A stretch of DNA of 64,000 bases from Coraliomargarita sp. (GCA_024638885.1 JAHEJL010000006.1:1-64000); one strand, 5' to 3'; counted from the first letter of the stretch, positions 10,291-20,567 are shown. Notes: generated by a model not told the origin, from the sequence alone. Made by a program: numbers and translations.

Positions 10291-11934
10291 ATGCGTCACT
10301 TCTCTCTCCAGCTCGGCAACGAGACCCGCGGCCCCCTGACCGAGGACGAGATCTCCGCGATGATCGCCGAGGGGGCGCTGTCCGCCGACACCCTCTGCCT
10401 GCCCGAGGGCGCCACCGAATGGGTGCCGCTCTCGACCCATTTCAAGTTCGGCAGCACGCTCAAGGTGCGCTGGTCCAAGCCGGTCTCCACCGAAGGCGAA
10501 GAGGAGATCGCGGCGACCCGCCTCGACGAGGACACCCGCAAACGCCTGCTCGTCTACGGGCTGGCCGACGCGGTCTCCGTCGACCGTTTCACCCAGGTGC
10601 AGGCGATGCTCGCGATCGCCGACCACGAGAAGCAGCTCCGCGCGCAGCTCGACCTCCACCGTTACGCGGGCCTCGCCGCCCTCGGCCTGGCGGCGCTCGG
10701 CGGCGTCTGGCTCGGCCTCACGGCCGGCCCGGTGGCCGACGTGCTGGCCCTCCTCCCCCGCCCCGTCATCACGGAGCGCGGCGACTCACGGACCCGCCTG
10801 TCCGTGCTCCGCAGCGAGATCGAGCAGTTCGCGTTGATCAAGGCCCGCGCCGAACGCGCGGTCTTCGAGAAGCCCAAGGGCGGCGCGCCCGGCCTCAACC
10901 TGATCGCCAGCCGCCTCAACATCGACCCCGCCACCGCCTTCGCCTTCCGCGGCCAGGCCGACACCACGCCCCTCGCGCGCAAGACCGCCGTCTGGGGCCT
11001 GACGCCCGACGCCGACCGCCGGATCTACGTGCTGCGCGACCGGCCCACCGGGCGGCCCGCCGAACTCCTGCAGGCGCAGGTCGACGTGCTCGACCAGGTC
11101 CTGAGCGCTCCGCTCGACGAAGCCGGCTTCAGCCAGCTCTTCGCCGAAGTCATGACCGGCTTCCCGGCCGCGACGTTCACCGAAGCGGGCCTCCTGCGCA
11201 ACGACGCGGCCGGCATGCGCATGAGCGCGCTGGGCATCTTCATCGACCGCGTCGACTTCCGCGCCCGCGCCGCCGCCTCCGTCTCCGCCCAGAAACAGTG
11301 GAGCACCGAACTGACCGCCTTCTCCGACCGGCTGAAGGCCCTCCAAGCCAAGGTCCATGCCCGCACGGCGCCCGAGGCGCGCCGCCGACGTTGGAGCGAA
11401 TTCAACGCCGGCCCGGGCGCCGAACTGGCCGCCTGGGTGCTCACCTCGGGCGCCAAGGAAGCCAAGATCAACCCTGACGGCACCTTCACCGTCAACGGCG
11501 TGCCCAGCATCAACGCGACGTCGCTCGACCAGGTGATCGTCACCGCGCGCCTCAACGGCGACACGGTCTACCTCCGCTGGGGCTCCCCATACCTCGGCGC
11601 CGGCGACTGGCGCAGCGAGACGCTCCCCAAGACGCATTTCATCGAACGCGAACGCTACAAGGTCGTGGACAAGACGGTCGTCGGCGGCCGGACCCTCTAC
11701 GCGCGCTTCGAGACGTCGAGCCACGTCTTCGTGAAGACGCGCGTCTCGCCCCGCTGGCACTACCTCGCGATCGCCCGCGCGACCGACAAGGAGCCGATCT
11801 TCGCGCTCGTCGACGAGAAGGCCTACGCGGCGGCCGCCAAGGGCGCGCCGCTCGAGCTCACGGAACTCGCCAAGGCCGACCTCTACCTCAAGGCGGAGGA
11901 ATCGGCGCGACCGGACGGCCTGACCAACGAGTAG
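10291..11934 (+). CDS. GYF_2 (DUF4339)-domain membrane protein
   Basis: N-terminal GPLTEDEISAMIAEGALSADTLCLPEGATEWVPL then one TM segment. Confidence 0.65.
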   Translation: MRHFSLQLGNETRGPLTEDEISAMIAEGALSADTLCLPEGATEWVPLSTHFKFGSTLKVRWSKPVSTEGEEEIAATRLDEDTRKRLLVYGLADAVSVDRFTQVQAMLAIADHEKQLRAQLDLHRYAGLAALGLAALGGVWLGLTAGPVADVLALLPRPVITERGDSRTRLSVLRSEIEQFALIKARAERAVFEKPKGGAPGLNLIASRLNIDPATAFAFRGQADTTPLARKTAVWGLTPDADRRIYVLRDRPTGRPAELLQAQVDVLDQVLSAPLDEAGFSQLFAEVMTGFPAATFTEAGLLRNDAAGMRMSALGIFIDRVDFRARAAASVSAQKQWSTELTAFSDRLKALQAKVHARTAPEARRRRWSEFNAGPGAELAAWVLTSGAKEAKINPDGTFTVNGVPSINATSLDQVIVTARLNGDTVYLRWGSPYLGAGDWRSETLPKTHFIERERYKVVDKTVVGGRTLYARFETSSHVFVKTRVSPRWHYLAIARATDKEPIFALVDEKAYAAAAKGAPLELTELAKADLYLKAEESARPDGLTNE

Positions 11935-11940
11935 GCCGGC

Positions 11941-13128
11941 TCAGTTCGCGCGACGCGTCCAGCAGTCGGGCTCCGAGCAATCGCCGAGCATCGAGGGCGT
12001 GAGGCGCGTGACCTTGCCCGTGACGCTGTCGACGACCACGAGCCAGCCGCTTTGCGCGGCGACGAGGTGGCGGCCGTCGGCGCACCACGAAGCATGCGCG
12101 AGCGGGGCCGGGCTGCTGGTCTGGATCGGCGTGACGGTGCCGGCCGCGAGGTCGATGAGGCCGAGGCGCAGCGCGCCGGCGCTCTGATAGGTGAAGACGA
12201 GCTGGTTCGGGACGACCGGATTCCAGCGGGGTTCGGTGCTATAGCTGAAGCCCGTCGAGACCGGACGCAGGGCGCCGCCGGAGGTGCTGGCGAGGTAGAT
12301 GCCAGGACGGCCGGTGGGGCCGCCGGTCAGGGCGAAGCGACCGCCGTCGGGCGACCACGACGGGTCGGTGTTCACCCACTCCATGCTCGGCGCCTTGATC
12401 ACGCGCGTGGGCGCCTGGCCCTGCGGGCCGGCGACGAAGATGTCCATCGTGCCCTTGTTGGAGGAAGCGAAGGCGATGCGTCCGTCAGGGCCGCTGCTCG
12501 CCGCGCCGAGCGCGCCGCGCACGTTGGTGATGACCTTGGCGGCCTCGCCGACGCCGTTGGTCGAGAAGATCTCGGGCCAGTTGGAACGGAAGGAGGAGAT
12601 GAAGAAGATGCGGGAGCCGTCGGCCGACCAGCGCGGGCCGATGGACGTGTTGCGGTAGTTCGTCAGACGGAGCGTCTTCGAGCGCGCGAGGTTGGTCACG
12701 TAGATCTCGGCGTTGCCGGTCATGCGGGAGACGAACGCGACCTTGGTGTCGGCGAAGAGCGGCTTCAGCTGCCAGCGGCGGCCGAGGCCGACGATCGCGG
12801 CGTCGGCGACCTTGAGCGCGAGCTGGTCCTCGTCCTTGGCCTCGACGTTCGTGGCGAAGGCGCAGAGCGCGTTGTCGCACGAGACGACGGCGGCGAGCGC
12901 GGTGCGGCCGATGCGCACCTTGACGGAGGAGGAAGGCGACAGCTGGATGGCGCCGTGCGTCGAGAGCGCGAACTGCACGAGGCCGCCCAACGTCGGGTCG
13001 TCCGAGACGATCGCGACCGGCAGCACCTTGCGGTTGATCGCGCCGGCGATGTCATCGTTCACGACGACGTTGCCCTGGGCGAAGAGCGGCGAAGCGAAGA
13101 GGACGGCGAGGAGGACGAGAAGGCGCAT
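11941..13128 (-). CDS. TolB-like periplasmic beta-propeller protein
   Basis: Signal peptide; FVSRMTGNAEIYVTNL, PRWSADGSRIFFISSFR, DPSWSPDGGRFALTGG WD40/TolB repeats. Confidence 0.8.
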   Translation of the reverse strand: MRLLVLLAVLFASPLFAQGNVVVNDDIAGAINRKVLPVAIVSDDPTLGGLVQFALSTHGAIQLSPSSSVKVRIGRTALAAVVSCDNALCAFATNVEAKDEDQLALKVADAAIVGLGRRWQLKPLFADTKVAFVSRMTGNAEIYVTNLARSKTLRLTNYRNTSIGPRWSADGSRIFFISSFRSNWPEIFSTNGVGEAAKVITNVRGALGAASSGPDGRIAFASSNKGTMDIFVAGPQGQAPTRVIKAPSMEWVNTDPSWSPDGGRFALTGGPTGRPGIYLASTSGGALRPVSTGFSYSTEPRWNPVVPNQLVFTYQSAGALRLGLIDLAAGTVTPIQTSSPAPLAHASWCADGRHLVAAQSGWLVVVDSVTGKVTRLTPSMLGDCSEPDCWTRRAN

Positions 13129-13191
13129 CGAGCGGGGATGTTTTGAGGTTAGCAGTTTGACCTAGGTTGGGCAGGGAGTTCAATCCCGCTG

Positions 13192-14280
13192 ATGTCGCTC
13201 GATAAGGAATCCGTCCAGAAGGCCCTCGGTCAGGTCCGCTACCCGGGCTACAGCCGAGACATCGTCTCCTTCGGCCTCGTCAAGGGCATCGAGGTCACCC
13301 TCGACGGCAAGGTGAGCGTCGGCCTGGCCGTCACGAGCGCCGACCCCGAGGTCCCGAAGAAACTCTACGCCGAGATCGAAGCCGTCCTCAAGGGCCTCGG
13401 CGCCAAGCAGCCCGAGATCGCCATCACGGTCACCGTCCCGAAGGGCACCCCGCCCCCCGCCGGCGCGCCGGCGGCCCCGACCAAGCTCCCGGCCGACGCC
13501 GGCGTGGGCAAGGTGAAGCACATCATCGCGGTCGCCAGCGGCAAGGGCGGCGTCGGCAAGTCCACCTTCGCGGTCAACCTCGCCTGCGCCCTCGCCCGCG
13601 CGCTCTCCGACCAAGGCCGTCCGGGCAAGGTCGGCCTGATGGACTGCGACATCTACGGCCCATCGGTGCCCCTGATGATCGGGGTCAACGGCCGCCCTCT
13701 CCTCGAAGGCGACACCCTCCTCCCCCTCGAGAACTTCGGCGTGAAGGTGATGTCGATGGGCCTCCTCATCGACGCCGACGCCCCGGTGGTCTGGCGCGGA
13801 CCGATGATCATGAAGACGATCTCGCAGTTCGCGACGAACGTGCGCTGGGGCGAACTCGACGTCCTGCTGATCGACCTGCCCCCGGGCACGGGCGACGCCC
13901 AGCTTTCCATCGCGCAGTCGATGGCCCTCAGCGGCGCCATCATCGTGACCACCCCGCAGACCGCGGCGGTCTCCGTCGCCCTCCGCGGCGCGGCGATGTT
14001 CGAGAAGGTCGGCGTGCCGATCCTCGGCGTGGCCGAGAACATGAGCTTCCTCGAAGGCGCCGACGGTTCCCGCCAATACCTCTTCGGTCAGGGCGGCGGC
14101 CTCAAGGTCGCCACGGCCCTCCAGACGGTCCTGCTGGGCGAAGTCCCGCTCGACCAGACGATCCGCCAGGGCGGCGACCACGGCATCCCGGTGGTCATCA
14201 GCCATCCGGACAGCAATCCGGCCCGGGTCTTCCGCTCCGTCGGCCTGACGGTCCTGCAGGGCCTCGAAAAACAGGCGTAA
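13192..14280 (+). CDS. mrp: Mrp/ApbC family Fe-S cluster carrier ATPase
   Basis: DUF59-like N-terminus; VASGKGGVGKSTFAVNLA; LIDLPPGTGDAQLSI. Confidence 0.93.
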   Translation: MSLDKESVQKALGQVRYPGYSRDIVSFGLVKGIEVTLDGKVSVGLAVTSADPEVPKKLYAEIEAVLKGLGAKQPEIAITVTVPKGTPPPAGAPAAPTKLPADAGVGKVKHIIAVASGKGGVGKSTFAVNLACALARALSDQGRPGKVGLMDCDIYGPSVPLMIGVNGRPLLEGDTLLPLENFGVKVMSMGLLIDADAPVVWRGPMIMKTISQFATNVRWGELDVLLIDLPPGTGDAQLSIAQSMALSGAIIVTTPQTAAVSVALRGAAMFEKVGVPILGVAENMSFLEGADGSRQYLFGQGGGLKVATALQTVLLGEVPLDQTIRQGGDHGIPVVISHPDSNPARVFRSVGLTVLQGLEKQA

Positions 14281-14339
14281 CCTGGCCGTCGCCTACGGCT
14301 TGCAAGTTCGTCATATTTTCCTCAATCTCGGGGACAAGA

Positions 14340-14561
14340 ATGAGCGACGTGCATCAGGAGCCGAAGACCGACGCCGACCTGGCGTCCCGTTCTTCCCTCT
14401 ATGCCGAGTTCCTCGCCGAGCGTGAGGAGATCCTGCGTCATAAGTGGATCGAGTCCGAGAAGGCCGGCCGCGACATCGGCTTCGAGCGCGCGCTGATCGA
14501 CTGGACCCGCCACCATCGGGCCCGCTGGCGCCAGCTGCGCCGCACGGGCAAGGCGGCCTGA
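14340..14561 (+). CDS. Small hypothetical protein (73 aa)
   Basis: Compact ORF followed by a terminator-like hairpin. Confidence 0.55.
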   Translation: MSDVHQEPKTDADLASRSSLYAEFLAEREEILRHKWIESEKAGRDIGFERALIDWTRHHRARWRQLRRTGKAA

Positions 14562-14583
14562 GGTCGCGCCACCCCGCCAAAAC

Positions 14584-14622
14584 GGAAGGGCCGGCTCGCA
14601 TCGCTGCGGCCGGCCCTTCTGG
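14584..14622. terminator. Candidate bidirectional terminator hairpin
   Basis: GGAAGGGCCGGC...GCCGGCCCTTCT inverted repeat between convergent 14340-14561 and rpmG. Confidence 0.6.
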
Positions 14623-14640
14623 CGTGAGGCGGAAAGGAGC

Positions 14641-14811
14641 TTAGCCCTTGATCTCCTTATGCAGCGTGTGACGGCGCATGGAGGGGTTGTACTTCTTCAG
14701 CTCCACCTTCTCCTGGGAAAGCTTCTTGTTACGGGTGGTCATGTAACGGGAAGGGCGCTTGCCCTCCTTGCGGGCTTCGGTGCATTCAATGATAACGATT
14801 TCGCGAGCCAT
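14641..14811 (-). CDS. rpmG: Ribosomal protein bL33 (missed by the ORF track, 56 aa)
   Basis: Translated by hand: [56 protein letters not shown]. Confidence 0.95.
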   Translation of the reverse strand: MAREIVIIECTEARKEGKRPSRYMTTRNKKLSQEKVELKKYNPSMRRHTLHKEIKG

Positions 14812-14876
14812 GTTTTTTGTCGGTTGGAAGGTTGAGGTTTGGGAACGGCCTCGGTCGGAGCAAGCCCGAAAAAGAG

Positions 14877-14901
14877 CCGGGCGGCCTTTTGGGCCGCCCG
14901 G
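14877..14901. terminator. GC-rich hairpin between two ribosomal-type small genes
   Basis: CCGGGCGGCC TTTT GGGCCGCCCGG. Confidence 0.5.
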
Positions 14902-14923
14902 TTCGTTCCGTGGGGTGGGTTAA

Positions 14924-15022
14924 TCAGCCCCAGAGACGCTTCTTATGGCGATTTTCCTTCGAGCGCTTGCGGCGCTTGTGCTTGTTCATCTTCAGACGAC
15001 GCTTCTTCTTGAGGCTTCCCAT
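14924..15022 (-). CDS. AURKAIP1/COX24-domain (DUF1713) small basic protein, 32 aa
   Basis: [32 protein letters not shown]; start set at 15022 rather than the track's 15211. Confidence 0.8.
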   Translation of the reverse strand: MGSLKKKRRLKMNKHKRRKRSKENRHKKRLWG

Positions 15023-15075
15023 GGGTGATAGTGACTCGCAACTTGGCGACCCCTCGGCCGACAGTAAAGCCGAAA

Positions 15076-15945
15076 CTAAGCCGAAATAACGGTCTCTTCG
15101 ACCCAGGCGGCCGGGCCCCAGGCCCTGCGGACGTCTTCCCGTAAGCGGGCGTGCGCGAAACCGTCGGCGACGAAGCTGAAACAGGCGCTGCCGCTGCCGG
15201 TCATCCGCCAAGGCGTGGCGGTAATTGCCTCAAAAGAGGCCAGCCCGACCGGCAAGGCGAGGTACTTCGCGAAGACCGGAGCGACCAGGTCGTTGCCCAA
15301 GGCGGAGGGGTCGGCGGCCGGCCGGGCGACCCAGGCCGCGAGTTCGGCCTCGGCCTGCGCCGCCGGACGATACTTGCCGCCCTTGGCCAGCAGGCCGTAG
15401 GCCTCGGGGGTCGGGATGCCGAAGGGCGGCTTCACGAGGAGGACCTTCCGGCCGGCCAACGCGGCGCGGGCCGCCGGCGGGAGGACTTCCAGCCGCTCTC
15501 CCCTGCCCCGCATCACGGCAGCCTGGCTGCGGACGAAGAACGGGCAATCCGAACCGACCGCGGCGATGAGCGCTTCGAGGGCGGCGGGGCCGAGCGGATC
15601 GCCGGAGGCGCGATCGAGGAGACGCAACGCGGCCGCGGCGTCGGAACTGCCGCCGCCGAGGCCCGCGCCATGCGGCACCTTCTTGGCGAGATGGAAATGT
15701 CCGGTCGGCGCGGACGGTCGACGCTGCGCATACGCGGCGGCGGCCTTGAGCACGAGGTTCGCGCCGTCGACCGGCAACGAGGCGTCGTCGCACGTCAGCC
15801 CGAGCGGACGGCCGACCTCGAGGGTGAGCGTGTCGGCGAGCGCGATCGGGGCGACGAGGCTGACGAGTTCATGGAAGCCGTCCGCGCGCCGGCCGGTGAT
15901 GGCCAGCGAGAGGTTCAGCTTCGCGTGGGCGGCTTCGACGAGCAC
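15076..15945 (-). CDS. ispE: 4-diphosphocytidyl-2-C-methyl-D-erythritol kinase
   Basis: [22 protein letters not shown] and [25 protein letters not shown] motifs; GTG start inferred. Confidence 0.9.
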   Translation of the reverse strand: MLVEAAHAKLNLSLAITGRRADGFHELVSLVAPIALADTLTLEVGRPLGLTCDDASLPVDGANLVLKAAAAYAQRRPSAPTGHFHLAKKVPHGAGLGGGSSDAAAALRLLDRASGDPLGPAALEALIAAVGSDCPFFVRSQAAVMRGRGERLEVLPPAARAALAGRKVLLVKPPFGIPTPEAYGLLAKGGKYRPAAQAEAELAAWVARPAADPSALGNDLVAPVFAKYLALPVGLASFEAITATPWRMTGSGSACFSFVADGFAHARLREDVRRAWGPAAWVEETVISA

Positions 15946-15994
15946 GCGGTCACGATGGTCCGGCCGGCCCGCGGAGGCGAGGCGAATCAACGCC

Positions 15995-16936
15995 TCAGGC
16001 CCGCGGGTGCGACTTGCGATGCACCTCGCGCAGCTTGGCGACGCTGAGGTGCGTGTAGATCTGCGTGGTCGAAAGCGAGGCGTGGCCGAGCTGCTCCTGC
16101 ACGAGGCGGAGGTCCGCGCCGTTCGAGAGCAGGTGCGTCGCGCACGCATGGCGCAGCTTGTGCGGCGTGAGGTCCGCAGGCAGGCCGGCGAGCGCGAGCT
16201 TCCGCTTCAGCATCAGCTGCACGGCGCGGGGATGCAGGCGGCCGCCGCGGGCGGCGAGCAACAAAGGTTCGCCCCGGGCCGGCGTGCCGCGCAGCGCGAG
16301 GTAGGCCTGCACGGCCTGGATGGCGCTGTCGCCGACGGGCACGACGCGCTCCTTCGAACCTTTGCCCAGGAGGCGCACGAGACCGCTGCCGAGGTCGAGG
16401 TCGCCGCCGTCGATGCCGCAGAGTTCGGACACGCGGAGGCCGCCGCCATAAAGCAGCTCGAGGATCGCCATGTCGCGCGCGACCTCCTGCGGGTCGTCCT
16501 TCTCGGAATCTTCCGCGGCGTCCATGAGGGCATCGGTCTGCGCCTCGGTGAGGAACTTCGGCAGCGACTTCGGGAGCTTCGGGAGCACCAGGCCGGCGGC
16601 CGGCGTGGTGGTGATGCCGCCGCGCTCGCGCAGGTCGGCCAGGAAAGCGCGTAAGGCGGAGACCTGGTTATGCACCGAACGTCGGTGATGCGTGCCCTGG
16701 CGCTCGATCACGAAGTCGCGGAGGTTGCGCGCGGTGAGCTTGGACCAGTCGCCGTCCCAGCCGCCGTTGGCCTTCATCCAGAGGGCGAAACCCTTGAGCG
16801 AACGCCCGTAGGTCAGGCAGGAGCGCGCGGCCAGGCGACGCCCCGCCAGCTGCCGGGTCAGGAACTCGGACACCTGGGCCGAACCCGGCCAATCCGTCGG
16901 TTCCCCGTCGTCTGGCTGGACGGGGCGACGCTTCAC
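15995..16936 (-). CDS. xerC: Tyrosine recombinase XerC/XerD type
   Basis: GLRVSELCGID, GKGSKERVVPVG, LTPHKLRHACATHLLSNGADLRLVQEQLGHASLSTTQIYTH; GTG start inferred. Confidence 0.88.
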   Translation of the reverse strand: MKRRPVQPDDGEPTDWPGSAQVSEFLTRQLAGRRLAARSCLTYGRSLKGFALWMKANGGWDGDWSKLTARNLRDFVIERQGTHHRRSVHNQVSALRAFLADLRERGGITTTPAAGLVLPKLPKSLPKFLTEAQTDALMDAAEDSEKDDPQEVARDMAILELLYGGGLRVSELCGIDGGDLDLGSGLVRLLGKGSKERVVPVGDSAIQAVQAYLALRGTPARGEPLLLAARGGRLHPRAVQLMLKRKLALAGLPADLTPHKLRHACATHLLSNGADLRLVQEQLGHASLSTTQIYTHLSVAKLREVHRKSHPRA

Positions 16937-17346
16937 GGCTGCGGCTTCTTGCCGTGCTCGGCGCGCACCGTGATGCCGATGCCGCCGCGGACGCCGAAGG
17001 CGCCGGTGACTTCGCACCAGATCGGGTCGAGGGCCGCGACGAGGTCGTCGAGGATCTTGTTCGTCAGGTGCTCATGGAACACGCCCTGCTGGCGGTAGCT
17101 CCAGAAATACAGCTTGAGGGACTTCGATTCGACGATGCGCGGACCCGGCACGTAGCGGATCGTGATCTTGGCGAAGTCGGGCTGGCCGGTCGCCGGGCAG
17201 AGGCAGGTGAACTCTTCCGTCGAGAGCTCGACGGTGTAGTTCCGGCCCGCGTTGCGGTTCGGGAAGGTCTCCAGCGTCTGCTGGGGCTTGTTCTGGGTAT
17301 TCCCGAGGTGGGAAAGTCCGCTGAGGTCCTGAGGCTGAGTGGCCAT
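16933..17346 (-). CDS. queF: preQ1 synthase (NADPH-dependent 7-cyano-7-deazaguanine reductase)
   Basis: EFTCLCPATGQPDFAKITIRYVPGPRIVESKSLKLYFWSYRQQGVFHEHLTNKI. Confidence 0.92.
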   Translation of the reverse strand: MATQPQDLSGLSHLGNTQNKPQQTLETFPNRNAGRNYTVELSTEEFTCLCPATGQPDFAKITIRYVPGPRIVESKSLKLYFWSYRQQGVFHEHLTNKILDDLVAALDPIWCEVTGAFGVRGGIGITVRAEHGKKPQP

Positions 17347-17464
17347 GCGGACAGGCAACCAATCTCGGCGAAAGAGACAAGCGTCGAACGGCGAAAGCGC
17401 CGATGGGCCCCAAACTGCTTGCCTCATTCCGCCGCCGCGGTTGCCTCGAACTCACCCAAGCCGC

Positions 17465-18634
17465 ATGCACGCCCGGGCCATCGCCATCCTTGGAGCCACC
17501 GGCTCCATCGGCACGACCACCCTCGAGGTCGTCCGGGCCCATCCGTCCCGCCTCCGTATCGCCGGCCTCGCCGCCCATTCCCGCTGGCGCGAACTGGTCG
17601 GGCCGGCGAAGGAGTTCGGCGTCGGCGTCATCGCCCTGGCCGATCCGGCCGCCGCCGCCGAGGCCCGCGCCTCGGGCGCCTTCCCGGCCGGCACCCGCAT
17701 CCTCGCAGGCACCGCCGGCCTGACCGAGGTCGCCTGCCTCCCCGAAGTCTCGATGGTCGTCTCCGCGGTCGTCGGCACCGCCGGCCTCGCGCCGACGCTC
17801 GCCGCCCTCCAGGCGAAGAAGGACGTCGCCCTCGCGAGCAAGGAGCTCCTCGTGCTCGCCGGCAAGTTCGTCACCGAAGCGGCCCGCGTCTCCGGCGCGC
17901 GCCTGCTGCCGGTCGACAGCGAGCACAACGCGATCCACCAGCTGCTGCGCGACAAGCCCAAGGCAGACATCGCCCGGCTCGTGCTCACGGCCTCCGGCGG
18001 CGCCTTCCGCGACACGCCCCTCGCCGACCTGAGGCACGTCACGCTCGCGCAGGCGCTGAAGCACCCGAACTGGAACATGGGCCCGAAGGTGACGATCGAT
18101 TCCGCGACGATGGCCAACAAGGGCCTCGAGGTGATCGAAGCCCGCTGGCTCTTCGACGTCCCCGCCGACCGCATCGACGTCGTGGTGCACCCGCAGAGCA
18201 TCATCCACTCGCTGGTGACGCTCACCGACGGCAGCCTGCAGGCGCAGCTCTCCACGCCGTCGATGGCCTACCCGATCCAGGACTGCCTGCTCTTCCCGGA
18301 CCGCCTGCCCTGCCCCGCCCCGCGCCTCGACCTCACCCAGGCGCTCACGCTGGGCATGACCCCGCCCGACCCCGCCCGCTACCCTTGCCTCGGCCTGGCC
18401 CGCGCGGCCGCCACCACGGGTGGCACGGCCCCGGCGATCTTCAACGCGGCCAACGAGGTCGCGGTGGCCGAGTTCACGGCCGGCAAGCTGCTCTTCATCG
18501 GCATCGCCGAACTCGTCGGACGCGCCCTGGCGGCCGTGCCGGCCCGCGAACCGGGCTCCTTGGACGAAGTCCTGGGCGCCGACGCGGAAGCCCGCGCGGT
18601 GACGTCCAGGCTCGCCCTGGGCCTCGCCCGTTGA
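17465..18634 (+). CDS. dxr: 1-deoxy-D-xylulose 5-phosphate reductoisomerase
   Basis: IAILGATGSIGTTTLEVV, LASKELLVLAG, LPVDSEHNAIHQ, LTASGGAFRD, NWNMGPKVTIDSATMANKGLE. Confidence 0.96.
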   Translation: MHARAIAILGATGSIGTTTLEVVRAHPSRLRIAGLAAHSRWRELVGPAKEFGVGVIALADPAAAAEARASGAFPAGTRILAGTAGLTEVACLPEVSMVVSAVVGTAGLAPTLAALQAKKDVALASKELLVLAGKFVTEAARVSGARLLPVDSEHNAIHQLLRDKPKADIARLVLTASGGAFRDTPLADLRHVTLAQALKHPNWNMGPKVTIDSATMANKGLEVIEARWLFDVPADRIDVVVHPQSIIHSLVTLTDGSLQAQLSTPSMAYPIQDCLLFPDRLPCPAPRLDLTQALTLGMTPPDPARYPCLGLARAAATTGGTAPAIFNAANEVAVAEFTAGKLLFIGIAELVGRALAAVPAREPGSLDEVLGADAEARAVTSRLALGLAR

Positions 18635-18657
18635 GATAACCCCTCTTCCCTCTTTCC

Positions 18658-20499
18658 ATGGATAATCTTTCTTTCGGCGACCTCCTCGGCTCCCTCTGGG
18701 GCATCGCCCTCGTCGCCGTCTTCTTCGGCGGCTCGATCTTCGTCCACGAGCTCGGCCACTTCCTCGCCGCCCGCAAGCGCGGCCTGAAGATCGAACGCTT
18801 CTCGATCGGCTTCGGCCCGCGTCTCTTCGGCTGGACCGGCAAGGACGGCGTCGACTACCGCGTCTCGATCATCCCGCTCGGCGGCTACGTCGCCCTGCCC
18901 CAGCTCGCCGAGATGGAAGGCATCGAAGGCGCCAGCAGCGAAGAAGCCGAGAAGCTCCCGAAGATCTCCTACGCCGACAAGATGATCGTCTCGGTCATGG
19001 GCGCGGTCTTCAACGTCATCTTCGCCTTCGTGCTCGCCTGCGTGCTCTGGTTCACCGGCATGCCGGTCGCCGAAGGCACCTCCAGCACCGTCATCGGCTA
19101 CGTCCCCGAACAGATCGTCACGAGCTCCGGCCACCTCGCCGAACTCGGCCTGGGCAACACGATCCCGGGCCCGGCTTACAAGGCCGGCCTGCGCTCGGGC
19201 GACAAGGTCCTCGCCGTCGACGACAACCCGGTCGCGAACTTCAACCAGATCACCGAGGCGGTGATGCTCGGCAACCGCAAGGACTCCCAGGGCAACCCGA
19301 CCGCGACCTTCAAGGTCGAACGCGACGGCAAGGTCCTCGAGGTCGTCGTGCAGCCCGCGCGCATCGAGCTCAACGCGAAGTCCGGCGACAAGGTCCGCAT
19401 GGCCGGCCTCCAGCCCCGCACCGAAGTCATCATCGGCACGCCCGCCCCGAAGTCCCCCGCCGAGAAGGCCGGGCTCAAGGCCGGCGACCGCGTGCTCTCC
19501 ATCGACGGCCAGCCGCTCAACAACACGGTCGAATTCCGCGAACTGCTCCGCAAGGGCGGCGCCAAGCCCCGCGTGCTCCTCGTCGAGCGCGAAGGCGGCG
19601 TCAGCCTCAAGGTCACCATCACCCCGCAGGTGAACACGACGGTCAACCCGGTCAGCATCATCGCCTACGGCGACGAGAAGAACCGCCGCTCGCTCATCGT
19701 CCTGCCCGCCACGCGCGACCTCCTCACCAAGGACCCCGCCGCCGTCCGCGACCAGCTGATGGTCCTCGGCATCTCGCCCGAAGATCCGGCCCTCGCCGAC
19801 ACCCTCAAGATCGGCACGATCATCGACAAGGTCGACGGCCGCGAGCAGATCGTCTCGGTCCATTCCCTTGAGGAGCTCGAGAAGGCCGGCGCCGGTCCCG
19901 CCCGCGACCTCACCGTCTACTGGCGCCGCGCCAACGGCGACGCCGGCAACCTCACCCTCCGCAACGCGCAGGTGCGCCGCGGCAAGCCCGTCGAGCATGC
20001 GCAGATCGGCACGTTCTTCGTGACGAAGCCGGAACTGGCCTACCGCAACCCTTGGGAGACCTGCTCGGGCATCGTGAAGTCCACCTTCACCACCCTCGGC
20101 CGCCTCTTCGACCGCGGCTCCGACATCCAGGTGAAGCAGCTGGCCTCGGTGATCTCGATCACGAAGACCTACTACAACCTCTCCGAGGACATCCGCCGCG
20201 TGCTCTGGTTCACGGTGCTGATCAACCTGAACCTCGCCGTGCTCAACCTGATGCCGATCCCGGTCCTCGACGGCGGCCACATGCTCATCGCCACGATCCA
20301 GCGCTTCACCAAGGGCGTCCTGAACAACAAGGCGGTCATCATCCTGCAATACACCTTCATGGGCCTCCTGCTCTCGCTGATGGCCTACATCATCCTGCAC
20401 GACGTCCGCCGTTGCTCCGGCGACAGCGAGCTCCAGCTCAAGCAGCAGCTCCTGGAACGCCACGTCTATAAGCAGCAGGACTTCGGCGCGAAGAAGTGA
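18658..20499 (+). CDS. rseP: Site-2 protease RseP (M50, PDZ domains)
   Basis: FVHELGHFLAARKRGLKIERFSIGFGPRLF, PDZ segments, LNLMPIPVLDGGHML. Confidence 0.93.
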   Translation: MDNLSFGDLLGSLWGIALVAVFFGGSIFVHELGHFLAARKRGLKIERFSIGFGPRLFGWTGKDGVDYRVSIIPLGGYVALPQLAEMEGIEGASSEEAEKLPKISYADKMIVSVMGAVFNVIFAFVLACVLWFTGMPVAEGTSSTVIGYVPEQIVTSSGHLAELGLGNTIPGPAYKAGLRSGDKVLAVDDNPVANFNQITEAVMLGNRKDSQGNPTATFKVERDGKVLEVVVQPARIELNAKSGDKVRMAGLQPRTEVIIGTPAPKSPAEKAGLKAGDRVLSIDGQPLNNTVEFRELLRKGGAKPRVLLVEREGGVSLKVTITPQVNTTVNPVSIIAYGDEKNRRSLIVLPATRDLLTKDPAAVRDQLMVLGISPEDPALADTLKIGTIIDKVDGREQIVSVHSLEELEKAGAGPARDLTVYWRRANGDAGNLTLRNAQVRRGKPVEHAQIGTFFVTKPELAYRNPWETCSGIVKSTFTTLGRLFDRGSDIQVKQLASVISITKTYYNLSEDIRRVLWFTVLINLNLAVLNLMPIPVLDGGHMLIATIQRFTKGVLNNKAVIILQYTFMGLLLSLMAYIILHDVRRCSGDSELQLKQQLLERHVYKQQDFGAKK

Positions 20500-20509
20500 G
20501 CCAAGCCTG

Positions 20510-20563
20510 GTAGGGTCGAGCATCCCTGCTCGACCGCGGGCGACCAAGGATGGTCGCCCCTAC
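20510..20563. repeat. BIME-like double hairpin, GTAGGG...CCCTAC, class 1
   Basis: GTAGGG TCGAGCATCCCTGCTCGA CCGCGG GCGACCAAGGATGGTCGC CCCTAC. Confidence 0.9.
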
Positions 20564-20567
20564 CCTA

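Noticed and set aside
15946-16149. N-terminal extension of ispE in the ORF track (MRARRTCSRTARTSAS...)
   Set aside because: The extension overlaps xerC out of frame and is Arg/Ser-rich; the kinase domain begins at [13 protein letters not shown].
15995-16936. Tyrosine recombinase as an integrase marking a genomic island
   Set aside because: Sequence fits chromosomal XerC/D, neighbours are housekeeping (ispE, queF), and no att-like repeats or cargo are seen.
17347-17464. preQ1 riboswitch upstream of queF
   Set aside because: The short queF/dxr divergent intergene shows no convincing preQ1 pseudoknot-type signature by eye; a covariance search would be needed.
18379-20547. 722-aa minus-strand ORF opposite rseP
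   Set aside because: Antisense shadow of a GC-rich gene; low-complexity Asp/Glu/Arg/Val-rich translation with no domain motifs, while the plus strand is clear rseP/dxr.
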